Program-made: the position numbers and the translations under genes | Assembly (NCBI GenBank): GCA_009829735.1 | Contig: CM020618.1 | Coordinates: 5,206,882 to 5,270,881 of the forward strand | DNA length: 64,000 bases | Direction of reading: 5' to 3' | From: Pyropia yezoensis | Taxonomy: Eukaryota; Rhodophyta; Bangiophyceae; Bangiales; Bangiaceae | Shown here: positions 20,311 to 30,316 of the stretch, piece after piece | Numbering within the stretch: the stretch's first letter is position 1 | How the letters are laid out: each line of letters starts with the position of its first letter | The notes under the pieces: model-generated | Told to the model about the DNA's origin: nothing | What the model saw: only the letters and a program-made list of their open reading frames with translations | Database searches by the model: none

Positions 20311-22002
20311 TACAGTATACGAGGCCGCCCGCCGCGCGGGACGCACCGCCCGCGGGGACGGGGATGCCGGCTGGCGCTCCCGCCAGCAGCGTCTTCTCCG
20401 CGCACCCCGCGCCCATGCTGCACGGGCAAAAACTCACACCGAGCGCAAGCCTCGCCCCCCGCCCCCTCCCCACGCTTGCTGTTCTGTTCTTCTTTTTTCT
20501 CTGTCTGCACCGCACGGCCACCCTGGTCCATAAGGTGCGAGGCGAGGTGGGCGCGCGGCGGGCGCGCGGCGCTGGTGCGCCGGCCGCCGCCGGCGATGCC
20601 GTGCGCGCACTCGCCCTTTCTCGCAAAACCGCCACTGCAAGACACGGACGGCGCACAGGCGCTGGCGTAGGCCGGCGCTGGCGCCGCCCGCCGCCCGCCT
20701 ACACCCCTCGCAGCAACGGTCGCCACGCCGCGGCGTGGCTGGAACCGGTTGCATTCAGCGGTTCTGGCGTCCATGGGGGGGGGGAATACGGGACACCGGC
20801 GCTGGGGTTGCCGGCGGATGCGGCGGGACGGGGGGGAAGAGGCGACGGGTGTGCCAGCAGGACCCACTGTTCCTTCCGCGTCTGTGGGACCAATCCCGCG
20901 GTGCTGGCGTGAGGGGCAGGGAGCAAGGCCCGTCAGGCGGCTAGCGCAGGGCAAAGCGCGTGCGCCCCAGAGGAGAGGGAGAAAGTAGGGCTGCTGCCAA
21001 GCGAACATGGGCATGCCCCTCAGCGTGCTAGTCGTCACCGCCGTCACGGACGGGCGCCGTTGGCGGCTGTTGGCGGCCAAGAGGAGCGGGCGACGGTGTC
21101 CCCACCGATCCGGGCCACCGACGGCGTCTCCCAACGCCCTGCCGTTTCACATCCCAAAGCCCCAATCCACCGTCGCGTTTCTCCACTTCAGTAGCCCACA
21201 CGCTCAAACCTCATAGGGGTGCCACTCCGGGGATTCACGCACCCTGGAGGCGCGTCCAACAGAGCTCATCAGCAGGGAGATCAGGCGGTGCGCGTCGGAC
21301 GACCGCTCAATCTGAGCGCCGCGCCCTCGGGCGGCAGCTCCCTGGCCGGGACTGGGCAGTGGGCCGCTCCCCCGCGGCCGCCGTTGTTCCCCCAGCGCTC
21401 CCCAGGGTTCCGCCTCCTCGGGAGACCACCGGGCGCGCCCCCCTTCTCGGCAATGCGTTCGCGGGGGGGGAGGCGGCGCCGGCGGCGCCGGTGGTTGGCC
21501 ACTGGGGCACCCCCCCGGCCTCGCCGCCTCTCGTGGGTCCCCCAAACTCCCAGATGCGTGGGACGGGGGGCCGCCAGAGTTGCGGGGAGGGGGGGGGGTG
21601 CGCCGTTTGGCTTGTGTGTTGCGTCGTTGGGCTCGGTGGGGGGGGGGGGGGGGACACAGGGTACCGTGCCTGCGTGCGTGCTCGCACAGGGGGCGCGTCC
21701 CGGGGGCCCTCGTGGCTGCCCCCAGTCCGAGGGTTTGCACCTCCCACGGGGGGTGCGCTGCGTGGCGTCGGCTGCAGAGCCGCGTTTGGTAGAAACTGGC
21801 CCACGCCCGGTCGCACGCGCCCACGCTCGCTTCCCCGCCGCCCCCTCCCGTCCCACCACCACCGCCGGCACTACCACGACCGCCACCACACCTGCTCGCG
21901 CCGTCTCTGGATCCTGTGCTCCACCACTCCCCCCGTGCGTCTCCCGCCCTGCGTCCGCATCGCACGTCGTCGCCGTCGTCCCCCCCCCCCCCCTCCGCAA
22001 CC
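20311..22002. other. Upstream region of phycoerythrin gamma gene, no other gene
   Basis: GC-rich with G runs (21645-21655). The last 150 bp before 22003 are C/pyrimidine-rich, as for a 5' leader. I see no recognisable TATA box. ORFs on both strands lack domains. Confidence 0.4.
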
Positions 22003-22965
22003 ATGGCTACCGCCTTTGCCGTCACGGGCATGTTCCCGACCGCGAAGACCGCTGGGTCGGCCTTCACCGCCAACGCCCTGAAGGCGCCGGTGGCTGCGCC
22101 TGCCAAGGCGGCGACGTCGATCACGATGGTGGACGCCTTCCAGCGCCGCTTCCAGTCGCCGGGCAAGATTGGTATTGACTACTCGCGCCCGCGGAAGCTG
22201 TCGTCGTACAAGCGCTCGGGCCCGTCGTCGCTGATTGACTACCCCATCTCCCCGGCCATGGCTGGTTTCTACACCCTGTCCACCTGCGGCAGGGCTTCGG
22301 GCGCGTCGAAGACTCTGGCCAAGGCGGACGAGTACATGGCCAAGGGCATCAACATGGTGTACAAGCGCACCGCCGTTGCGTCGGGTGTGTACACGACCAA
22401 GTGCGCCGAGTCGACCACCCCGGGCGGTGCCGAGTTCAAGCGCGTCTTTAACCGCATTAGCGCGTTCAAGGCTGCCCAGAAGAGCCCGGCTGCCAAGGCC
22501 ACCCAGAAGTTCCAGAACCGCCGCAAGGCTATCATTGCTTCGCACGGGTGCCACCACGAGGAGGTGCAGTTCTGCAACAACCCCATGTCTGCTTCGGTGT
22601 ACCTGGCTGGCCGCAACGAGGCCAACGGCACCTGCATCCGCTACGCCACCCCGTCGTCGGCGGCTGAGGAGTACATGGCGCGGTCCATCATGGACCAGAA
22701 GCGGCGCCCGTCTGCGGCCGGTGGCGTCTTCCGTGTGTCCCAGTACTGCACAGACGGCCACTCCAAGTACCAGGCGGAGCAGCGCCGCGTGGCGGCGCTG
22801 GCGGGAGAGTTCCGGGCGGTCCAGCAGGGCCCCTCGGCGACGACCGCCGCGGCCTACAAGGCCCCCACCGAGGCTCTTACCACCTACGGCCACGGCGACT
22901 GCAACGCGGAGGAGGTTATCTACCGCAACTACCCGGCGACTGCCATGGCCATGGTCACGGACTAA
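22003..22965 (+). CDS. Phycoerythrin gamma subunit (phycobilisome linker), plastid-targeted
   Basis: A 320-residue single-exon protein starting at an ATG in CAACCATGG context. Residues 1-42 form a transit peptide rich in Ala/Thr/Lys with few acidic residues, ending near the second MVDAF. The mature part is two related halves (about 107-200 and 220-317): AEEYMA follows AKADEYMA, and GHGDCNAEEVIYRNYP follows SHGCHHEEVQFCNNP. Cysteines pair between halves (C95/C211, C134/C249, C183/C300), with C191 unique to the first. In red algae the nuclear-encoded gamma subunit sits in the central channel of the alpha-beta phycoerythrin hexamer, binds extra bilins through cysteines, and links the rod disks. 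The gene points to a phycoerythrin-containing red alga and excludes Cyanidiophyceae. The in-frame ORF begins earlier (21916), but those 29 residues look like untranslated leader. Confidence 0.93.
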   Translation: MATAFAVTGMFPTAKTAGSAFTANALKAPVAAPAKAATSITMVDAFQRRFQSPGKIGIDYSRPRKLSSYKRSGPSSLIDYPISPAMAGFYTLSTCGRASGASKTLAKADEYMAKGINMVYKRTAVASGVYTTKCAESTTPGGAEFKRVFNRISAFKAAQKSPAAKATQKFQNRRKAIIASHGCHHEEVQFCNNPMSASVYLAGRNEANGTCIRYATPSSAAEEYMARSIMDQKRRPSAAGGVFRVSQYCTDGHSKYQAEQRRVAALAGEFRAVQQGPSATTAAAYKAPTEALTTYGHGDCNAEEVIYRNYPATAMAMVTD

Positions 22966-23716
22966 GAGCTGCATTGTGTTTGTCTCTGGCAACGTGCAGC
23001 GGCCTGTCTATGGGTTGGCTCTGGTGCCGCACGGTGCAGACTGGGGTTTCGATGGGGGAAAGGGGGAGGTGGCGGGCTGGCGGGCGCTAGATTTTGCCAA
23101 GGAGGGAGGGTTGATGGCCGGTGTCGCCGCTGCTGCTCTGTGTGGGCATTTGGCGTGCTCTCTCTGCCGCTCGGTCCTCTTGCGTGCGCGGCCACGGGTT
23201 GGGTTGTGTTTCCGTGTTCTCGAACGCGTCGTGTTTTTTTCTTCAATGAGCTTCCTGATCCGCTTGGTCGGCGCTCTCGTCGGCGGTCCTTTAGTTCTTC
23301 ATTTTGTGCGTTCTCGATAATGTGGTTTCCCTCTCTTGATGCTCTGCGCGTAGTCCACGTCACTTGAACGGCATGCCGCTGCTGCGCTCTTCACGATGTC
23401 TGGTTGCCGTCGGGCGATGGTCGCTGTTTGACTGTGAGCGCATTTCGCTGCGGACTGCATGAGGACCGGGATATCAGCCTTTCCAATTGACCGTGTCGCG
23501 ATGTGACCGTAGGGGCTGTCACAGGCCGGCGCTGACGTCCGCCTCCGAAGGAAGATCGCGAACTAATCACATCGATAAGTTTTAGGTCCACCCGATACCA
23601 GCATAAGAGCTCGCAGTCCGTGCCCACTCCGCCCTCCCCGTCCCAACACTCTTCTCTCCCCCCCTCACCCCCACCCGCCTCAGACAAGCCCCACAGCCCC
23701 GCCCCGCCTCAGCCCT
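22966..23716. other. Convergent intergenic region
   Basis: Holds the 3' flank of the phycoerythrin gamma gene, T-rich around 23230-23345, and that of the membrane-protein gene on the other strand. I see no gene. Confidence 0.4.
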
Positions 23717-24271
23717 CTAGGAGAAGTTGGCAAATGTTTCCTCGTCTTCTGGAACCATGTCCGCCCGCTCCTTGGCCGCCTCCACAGCCGCCTCCTCCTT
23801 GGACGCGTGGTACGCCTGCCAGTTCGCGTATACACACACAACCGCGTACAGCCACGTAAAGGCCAGCCCACTCCCACTGGTCGGCAGTACCACGGGCCGG
23901 GGGACGGTCTCGGGGACGGTGATGACACCCCGCACCGCCGACAGGCTGCTCACCGTCGGAATCCAAAGCACTAGGAGGACGGTAAGGAGCCAAGACTCAG
24001 TCTTGAGCCCAATGGGCCGATTGCCCAGCCAGGTGAGCGCCACCGCAATGTGCAGCATCACCATCAGGCCCGTGATGGCCGCGGCACCAAGCGAAGAGAT
24101 AATGCCGTAAATGCACTCGCCCTTGCACACCTTCGTCGTTCTCGCCAGGTCCGAGGTACCACCGAGGACGACGAGAGCAGCGATAAGGAGGAAGGCCTCG
24201 GATAGCACCATGTGCGCGTAGGGGGTGAGCTGGCTGTTGCGCGAATTCTGCGACAGCATCTGAACCGCCAT
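23717..24271 (-). CDS. Four-helix membrane protein, MARVEL-like topology
   Basis: A 184-residue protein from the ATG at 24271 (MAVQMLSQNS); the frame extends upstream but that part is Pro/Arg-rich and unlike coding sequence. Four hydrophobic segments are visible: VLSEAFLLIAALVVLGG (about 22-38), SSLGAAAITGLMVMLHIAVA (about 58-77), LLTVLLVLWIPTVSSL (about 95-110), and LAFTWLYAVVCVYANW (about 138-153). A charged acidic tail (KEEAAVEAAKERADMVPEDE) follows. Two cysteines sit between helices 1 and 2 (KVCKGEC). Topology resembles MARVEL-type or related tetraspan proteins, but I do not recognise the family. It converges with the phycoerythrin gamma gene. Confidence 0.72.
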   Translation of the reverse strand: MAVQMLSQNSRNSQLTPYAHMVLSEAFLLIAALVVLGGTSDLARTTKVCKGECIYGIISSLGAAAITGLMVMLHIAVALTWLGNRPIGLKTESWLLTVLLVLWIPTVSSLSAVRGVITVPETVPRPVVLPTSGSGLAFTWLYAVVCVYANWQAYHASKEEAAVEAAKERADMVPEDEETFANFS

Positions 24272-25274
24272 GGCAGCGCAGTGGTGGGGGAGCCGGGAGG
24301 GGGGGGAGTCAATTAACCAGGGGCCCGCCCGCACCGCCGCAAGCGGCCAGGCAAAGACCAGAAGAGGGACAAAGGCGGGGTGGGCACCACGTGGCGCCGA
24401 CCCGACAGGGCAGCCCCCTCGGCACAGAGCCGGTACCCGCGACACACAGGGTCGTCAGCAAAAAACAGACGCCGAGCGGGTGCCCGCACAGCAACCGGGT
24501 GGGCCGCAGCCGCAACGGGAAGGGTGGTTGCCTACAGGGGCGGCGGGGTCCTCAAAGGCAGCTTGGGCATGTGGTGGGCGGGCGGAAGGGGGGCAAGGAC
24601 GGGAAGCGTGCACGCCCGCACCGCAACGCACGCGGCAGGACACGGGCGGCGCAAGCCAGACGGACCGCTTGGCGGTCCAGACGGACCGCTTCGCGCGAGC
24701 GCGTCCCGCCAGCAGCTGCCGGGGTGGGGCCACTGGACAGCGTGGGCGGGGGGGGGCAGAGGCAGCCGTTTCCGGACCTGTCGACGCTTCCCGTGGGGGG
24801 GTGTGCGTGGGCACGGCTCAGGTGCTCTAGTCGAGCCGCTTGCAAGCCCCGCTCAGGGCACAAACAGCTCCGCTGGCTGGCGACAACTCCTCCACACTGT
24901 ACGCCAAGCGGTTCAGACACCGCCTCCAGGTGACTGACAACAATTACATCTCCGTGTAATTCATATATTTCTTCCACACTCGGGCTCGTTTTTGGCAGAG
25001 GACATTCTGTCCCTGCATGGTAGCCGGATGCCCGTTTCCCAATTCTATTGCCTTGAGAATTGCACACGTGGTTGGTGGCCGGATGTGGACAAGGCATCGA
25101 GCAAACTGCCCCTGGTCGAGGAGAGCCCCGCTCGGCTGCGATTGGACCGCGTTGCTGTGGGGACCGCCGGCGTCCGGACAGCCGTCTCCGTCGTGCTCCG
25201 CTGCCGCCCATCGTCGTACTCCGCACCGTGAAGCCGACGGGCAGATTGCTGCAGGGCCCGACTACGTCCCCGCG
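24272..25274. other. Intergenic, upstream of RPL9 and of the membrane-protein gene
   Basis: Divergent promoter region. It contains an AT-richer stretch near 24945-24975 and a short imperfect repeat (CAGACGGACCGCTT) at about 24657-24690. Overlapping ORFs on both strands have no domains. Confidence 0.4.
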
Positions 25275-26251
25275 ATGAAGTCCCTGCTGTCCCAGGCTTA
25301 TGTGACGGTCCCGGATGGCGGTATGTTGAGCTGTTCTGCTGTGGGGATGCCGTCTCCTGAGATGGCTCGTGAGGTTCTGGTCCTCGGCGGGGACATGACT
25401 GGTGTGCGGCGGTTTTGCTCACATAGGTCTATCCTCTGACATGTTGTTATTTCTGCTACCCCTGGTTGCTTGATACCGTGGCTCGTCCGTGCTCTTGTAC
25501 TTGGCCATCTGATCCACGTCTCCGTGTGGGGGCGTCAACGGGCGCTGCTTCTGCACATGCCGCCGTCATCGCTTGTGATCGCTCGGGGCGTTGCTCTGGC
25601 TACATCTGTGGTTGCTATGCTCGTGCGGCTGCTATTGCTTCGCCCTTTTGGCGAATGCCGTGTGTCCCTGCGTCCCTGCCTCTGCGCGCCCGTCTTCCTG
25701 AACCTGGGAACTGTGGGGTAGTGACCGTTGAGGTCAAGGCCCGCAAGGTGCGCGTCGTTGGCCCGCGCGGCAGCCTGGTCCGCATCGTTCGCCACCTCAA
25801 CATGGAAATGGTGAAGGTCGATGATGGCAAGCGCGTGCGCATTGACGTGTGGCACGGCCACCGGAAGCAGCTGGCGCAGATTAACACCGCCAAGTCCATG
25901 GTGGAGAACCTGATCACTGGCGTGACGCGTGGCTTCCGGTACAAGCTCCGCTTCGTGTATGCCCATTTCCCTATCAACGGGTCCGTGACGGACGATGGCA
26001 AGGCGGTGGAGCTCCGCAACTTTCTTGGTGAGAAGCGCGTGCGCCGCGTCGAAATGCTCGAGGGCGTGACGTGCTACCGCTCGGAGAAGGTGAAGGACGA
26101 GCTCGTGGTGGAGGGCAGCGACCTGGATAACGTCTCGCAGTCAGCGGCGTCGGTGCATCAGAGCTGCCTGGTCAGGCACAAGGACATCCGCAAGTTCCTG
26201 GACGGCGTGTACGTATCGGAGAAGGGCCATATTGAGGCTTTGGAGGAGTAG
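25275..26251 (+). CDS. RPL9: 60S ribosomal protein L9 (uL6), one intron
   Basis: Exon 1 is 25275-25320 (46 nt, [15 protein letters not shown]), the intron 25321-25721 (401 nt, GTATGT at the donor, GGTAG at the acceptor), exon 2 25722-26251. The spliced product is 191 residues, the normal size for eukaryotic L9. The phase-1 junction gives [15 protein letters not shown], the conserved start of domain 1. Further family signatures are [31 protein letters not shown] and YAHFPIN, plus the C-terminal [16 protein letters not shown]. The unspliced frame running upstream of 25722 is intron, not coding. L9 lies near the P-stalk base of the large subunit. Confidence 0.95.
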
Positions 26252-26761
26252 GGGGAATGCGGGGGTCGGTGGATTGCAAAAAGGTTTCTTTTTTGATCTA
26301 CCTTGGTTGCCGGTCGTGGGCGTGTGCGGTACGCGGTGCATTTCGAGGTGGTGGCCATCGCGGGATGTCGCACCGCCTCAGGCGCGGACAGATAGTTGGT
26401 GGCGAGTGGGGATCCCGGTGTTACTCCATGGCTCTGCAGTAGTCGCTGTCGGGTGCGCAGGTGGCGACCTGCCCCGGCTGTACCGCCGGAGTACATCATG
26501 GCCATTGCATCTTGATGACTGGTGGCTCATACGCCGTGACATACACTCCGTCACGGGAGCATTGCCCACGGGGTGTGCCCATTGCAGCAATCCTTTTTCA
26601 TCTCCTCTCCCGACTTGCAGTACCACTCTCCTGCAACCCCGTCCCCATCACCCGCAGCCGTGTATCGTGGCTGATTGCCGTGCGTTAAAAATGAGGGCGC
26701 GAGGTGTATGTCCACCCCATCAGGGGATGCGCTGTCGCGCATCAGACGCATCCCCCCTCGT
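26252..26761. other. Convergent intergenic region, no gene seen
   Basis: 510 bp between the RPL9 stop and the stop of the RABL3-like gene. Moderate GC, no domain-bearing ORF. Confidence 0.4.
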
Positions 26762-28048
26762 CTACAATGGAATGACCCGATGTGCTCCGTGCGACGCAGA
26801 CGGGCGGGCGCATGCTCCACACACCCCTCCCCCTCCCACGGTCGACGTGGACGAAGACGACGACGGGTGGGGGATGGCATCGCCGCCACGCCACGACGGA
26901 CCACCCCCCCCTCTGTCGGCCACGGCCACCGACGAGCCCAACGAGGAGGCCGCGCTGAGATTGCCTCCCCCTCCTGCGCCGACAGTGCCCTTCGTGTTGC
27001 GCACAACGATTGACTGCACAAACGCCACCAACGGAGCGCAGCTGCCCACCGACGCGGCGCAGGTGACCACACTGGTAACGCCCCCGACGCCCCCTACGCC
27101 GTAGGCGGCCGCCGAGGGGCGCCCTCCCTTGGGGCCGCCGCCACGGATGCCGCCGCCGCCCCCACCACCCTCTCCCCGACCCCCTCCATCTGCCTTGGTC
27201 GCAATCACCGCCACTGGCAGCCGTACTTCCGCGAGGAGGCGGCGCTCACCCTCGGCATCCGCCTCCTCGTCGGGCCACACCCCCCAGTCGCTCAGCGTAC
27301 GCCTTGCGGCTGCTACCACCGCCCATCCCACCCCGGCCGCGGCGGCGCCGTCCCGCCTGCGCCGCAGAAGCCGCCACGCGGCGGCCAGGCCGTCACGGGG
27401 CAGCCCCCCGGCTGACGACGGGGAGCGGGCGGCAAGGAGCTCAGGGAGCCACCGCCGCCTGAGGGCGGCCCGTGACGCCGGCCAGGTGACATCATGGACA
27501 AGCCACACGGCATGGAGGGGGGTAGCGCGCAGGAGGGAGCGGCGGCCGTCCTCGTGAGCCGGGGAGCCAGACAGGTCAAAGAGTTCGACGAGAATGGGTG
27601 CGCCGCTGGTCGGGTGGGGCATCACAAACATGTGGATGGCCGCACCGACAGTGCCGCCGGGGGGGGAGATGGGCGGGGGGGGGTCCCCCGCCCCGGAGGA
27701 GAGGGGCCAGGGGGAAGCGGTTGGGGGGGGGGGAGGGTGAGAGCCAGACGTCAACGCCAGACAAAGGGCGGTCTTGCCGACGGCCGTATCGCCCAGCACC
27801 GCGATTCTGCCGGGGCCAAGAGCACGCGCGGGGTTAGCGTAGAACAAATTGAACGGCGAGGAAGCAGAAGAAGAGGCCAGAACAGGATTAGTACAGGCCG
27901 ATGTCTCGCTCAGGGCCACCCACCGCTCCTAGACTAATAGCCGGCTGGCAGACTGTGGGCGACTGCTGGCAACACGGCCAGGCACCCAACGATACCGCAG
28001 GCACCGACACACCTACCTGACATGCTCATAGTCTGGTGCTGGTGGCAT
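26762..28048 (-). CDS. RABL3: RABL3-like small GTPase, one intron
   Basis: Exon 1 is 28048-28017 (32 nt), the intron 28016-27807 (210 nt, GTAGGT donor, CGGCAG acceptor, CTAAC branch-like site), exon 2 27806-26762. The product is 358 residues. Splicing gives MPPAPDYEHVRIAVLGDTAV, placing the P-loop GDTAVGKTAL about 18 residues from the start, as in RABL3. The unspliced frame would have to begin at GTG. Other GTPase signs are LFDLSGSPAHED in the switch II position, VWLVHDVT, and ATKAD, the TKxD form of the NKxD motif seen in RABL3. Like RABL3 it lacks C-terminal prenylation cysteines. It differs in having long Gly/Ala/Pro-rich insertions and a disordered C-terminal 100 residues. RABL3 family members act in proliferation and prenylation control in animals; the role here is unknown. 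Confidence 0.78.
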
Positions 28049-28108
28049 GACGAAAAAGAGGCCGGGCGGTGGGCCAGCGGCCGTCGCCAACCCGCTGTAG
28101 CGGGCGGC

Positions 28109-28150
28109 CGACCACCAGCCGGCAGCGTACGACCACCAGCCGGCAGCGTA
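28109..28150. repeat. Tandem 21-bp repeat, two copies, upstream of RABL3-like gene
   Basis: Two perfect adjacent copies of a 21-bp unit (beginning CGACCACCAGCC) 60-100 bp upstream of the start of exon 1. This is a possible promoter-proximal element. Confidence 0.75.
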
Positions 28151-29062
28151 CGACCGAGACCAAAACTCACTCAAACCCTCTCACCGCAGACGCGCTGCTA
28201 CGAGCACTGTCACGCTGCCAGTAATTCAACCATCAAGTGCCACGGGAAGTACTTTTCCACTTTGTGAGTCCACGTTGTCAGGGCCATGCTACTGTAAACC
28301 ACATTTGAATGGGTCAGTCGTAGGCAAGTAAAGTTTGTGCAATTGTAGTACGCCCAGTTAATTAACACGCCCACTTAAGAGCGGACTTCTGGGTGAGAAC
28401 GGGTGCATCTTATTGGTTGAAAACCCCTGAAACACGCACAAAGGGAGCCAGAAAGAAACTGGACAGAGACACAAGCAGGCACCTGGGTCCAGACTGGCAG
28501 AGAGGAATAACAACAGCCATACACCATCAGAAGCGCTGTGAGCTACTCTTACCTTGGTTCATTTTTTCCTTCTTTTATCTCCTGGCTTATCATCTCAAGA
28601 AGCAGCGTGAAGCGCCGAAGTCCGCAAGAACCCCATCTTTACCTGGCGTGGTAGTTGTGGCGTTCCCCTTGTCGTAGATCAGCTCGCAGTGCTCTTCGCG
28701 GTCCAAGTGTTTGCGTCGCCTCAATATTTTGATCTGGCATCAAGGCGGCAAGGTCACGCGCAGTGACCTGTGACGGTGGCAACAGCATACGTAGGGCGAC
28801 GTGTTGGCCCCTCCCTGTACGCTCCCGCCGAGGGACTAGCGGCTACGGTCGGGACACTGTCCACAACGCGGCCCTGCTCCCACCTACTCCTGGTGGCGGG
28901 GGCTCATGCATATGATTTTGGGTGCGGTGGGGTGGGCGTTGGGGAGGGGGGCGTCGTCAGCGGGGCAGCACAGGTAAGGCCAGGCCGTTGCGGCAGGGGG
29001 GGGGGGGGGGGGGGGGGTGGTAGGGCGGCTGGTTTTGCGGGCAGGATGGGCTAGGAGAGGGC

Positions 29063-29104
<42 letters not shown>

Positions 29105-30316
29105 GGGGGGGGCGACTGGCGTTTGGCCACTGTCCCAGACGCTGGACCCTTGTCCCCCGATGGGCGACTCGGCAGGGGGCGAGGAGGGAGGACGGGCGAT
29201 AACGCGCCTCTCTCTGGGCTTTTTCTCCCCTTCTTTTCCGGTGCTTCTTTATCCCTTCCAGCCACCGTGCACAGGTCGCCTGCTGCCGCCCGTCACATGC
29301 GCCCATTGGGGGACACCCCGCCGGACCCGGATGGGCCGGCCTGCCAGGTGCGGGAGGACTCCCCTATCTGGTGGGTGTCGCTGGTGCGGACGACTGTCTT
29401 GCCCGCTACCCCCCCCCCTGTCGCCTCCATCACCGAGGCGAGCGCCCCTTTTGTTTTCTTGGTTTTTGTTTTATTGCTTCTGCTTGGGTGCGCGGCGCTC
29501 TTTGCATTTCCACAGCGGCACGGCTCGGGCGCCGGGGTGCAGGGGGTGGGTGGGGTAGAGAAGGGGTGGGCACCCTGTCAATTCCCGCTGCCCTTGTCGG
29601 TGGGCGCGTGCATGCGTTTGCCGAGGGAGAGGGAGCGGGGAGAGGGGAGGGGGGGGGGGGGGGGGGAGGACGCTTCTCTTGGGGAGAGGGACGGGAGGTT
29701 GGCAGCGTGGTTTGCGTGTGCGGGGAACCGCACCCAGTAGGGGGGTGGCGGGGGGGGCTGCCAGGGCGGACGGACAGACGGCTTGCCCCGCGGCCCAGGA
29801 ACGTACAGGCCGGCGGGCGGCACAGAGCTGCCCGCGTGTGCGTCTCGTGGGCGGGTGGGGGTGGGGGGGGGTTGGAAGGGGGTGTGCGGTGCCATCCGTC
29901 CGCTCACGCGGTGGGGGTGGTGACGGGCGGGGGGTGTGCTGTGGCAACAGCGGTGACGGGCGGTCGCGGTGGTGGGGTCGCCGAGCGGCGGGCTTCCCGC
30001 TCGACGACGCTGGACGCCGACCGCGGGGCGTCGCGCCGCTCGTCCTGGGCAGCGGGCGGCAGGCGCAAGCCGCCTGCCGTGACTGTTGGCGGCTGGCGGC
30101 GGGGCAGCCACGGCGCACGGTGGAGGCCACTGCTGCCTGTCCCTTCCGGGGTGTCCCCTACCACTTTTTTGCCTCGCCCCATTTCCCCATCCACCGCTCC
30201 GTATCCCGGGGAGGAGAAGCACACGACCGTCTCTCCTGTGGCGGCTGCACAGCGTTGGTGTTTAGCGGCGGCGGGTGTGTGAGGCGGCTTTGCCGGCCGG
30301 CCTGGCGGGCGCCGCC
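28151..30316. other. Long intergenic region, no confident gene
   Basis: An AT-richer part (28200-28760) includes a 94-codon plus-strand ORF (28393-28677) with a hydrophobic stretch LLPWFIFSFFYLLAYH, too weak to call. From 28995 the DNA becomes G-rich and leads to the kinase gene. Confidence 0.35.
29065..29112. repeat. Poly-G tract, 39 consecutive G then A and 8 G
   Basis: An uninterrupted G homopolymer from 29065 to 29103, the longest in the window by eye. It is a quadruplex, replication-slippage and sequencing-error hotspot. Confidence 0.85.

Noticed and set aside
25466..25721. Upstream part of the continuous RPL9 frame
   Set aside because: It is intron sequence; the true N-terminus is encoded by the exon at 25275-25320, giving the conserved start of L9.
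27807..27919. N-terminal extension of the RABL3-like ORF starting at GTG
   Set aside because: No ATG in this frame before a TAG at 27929-27931. The segment is better explained as intron with a branch-like CTAAC and a CGGCAG acceptor.
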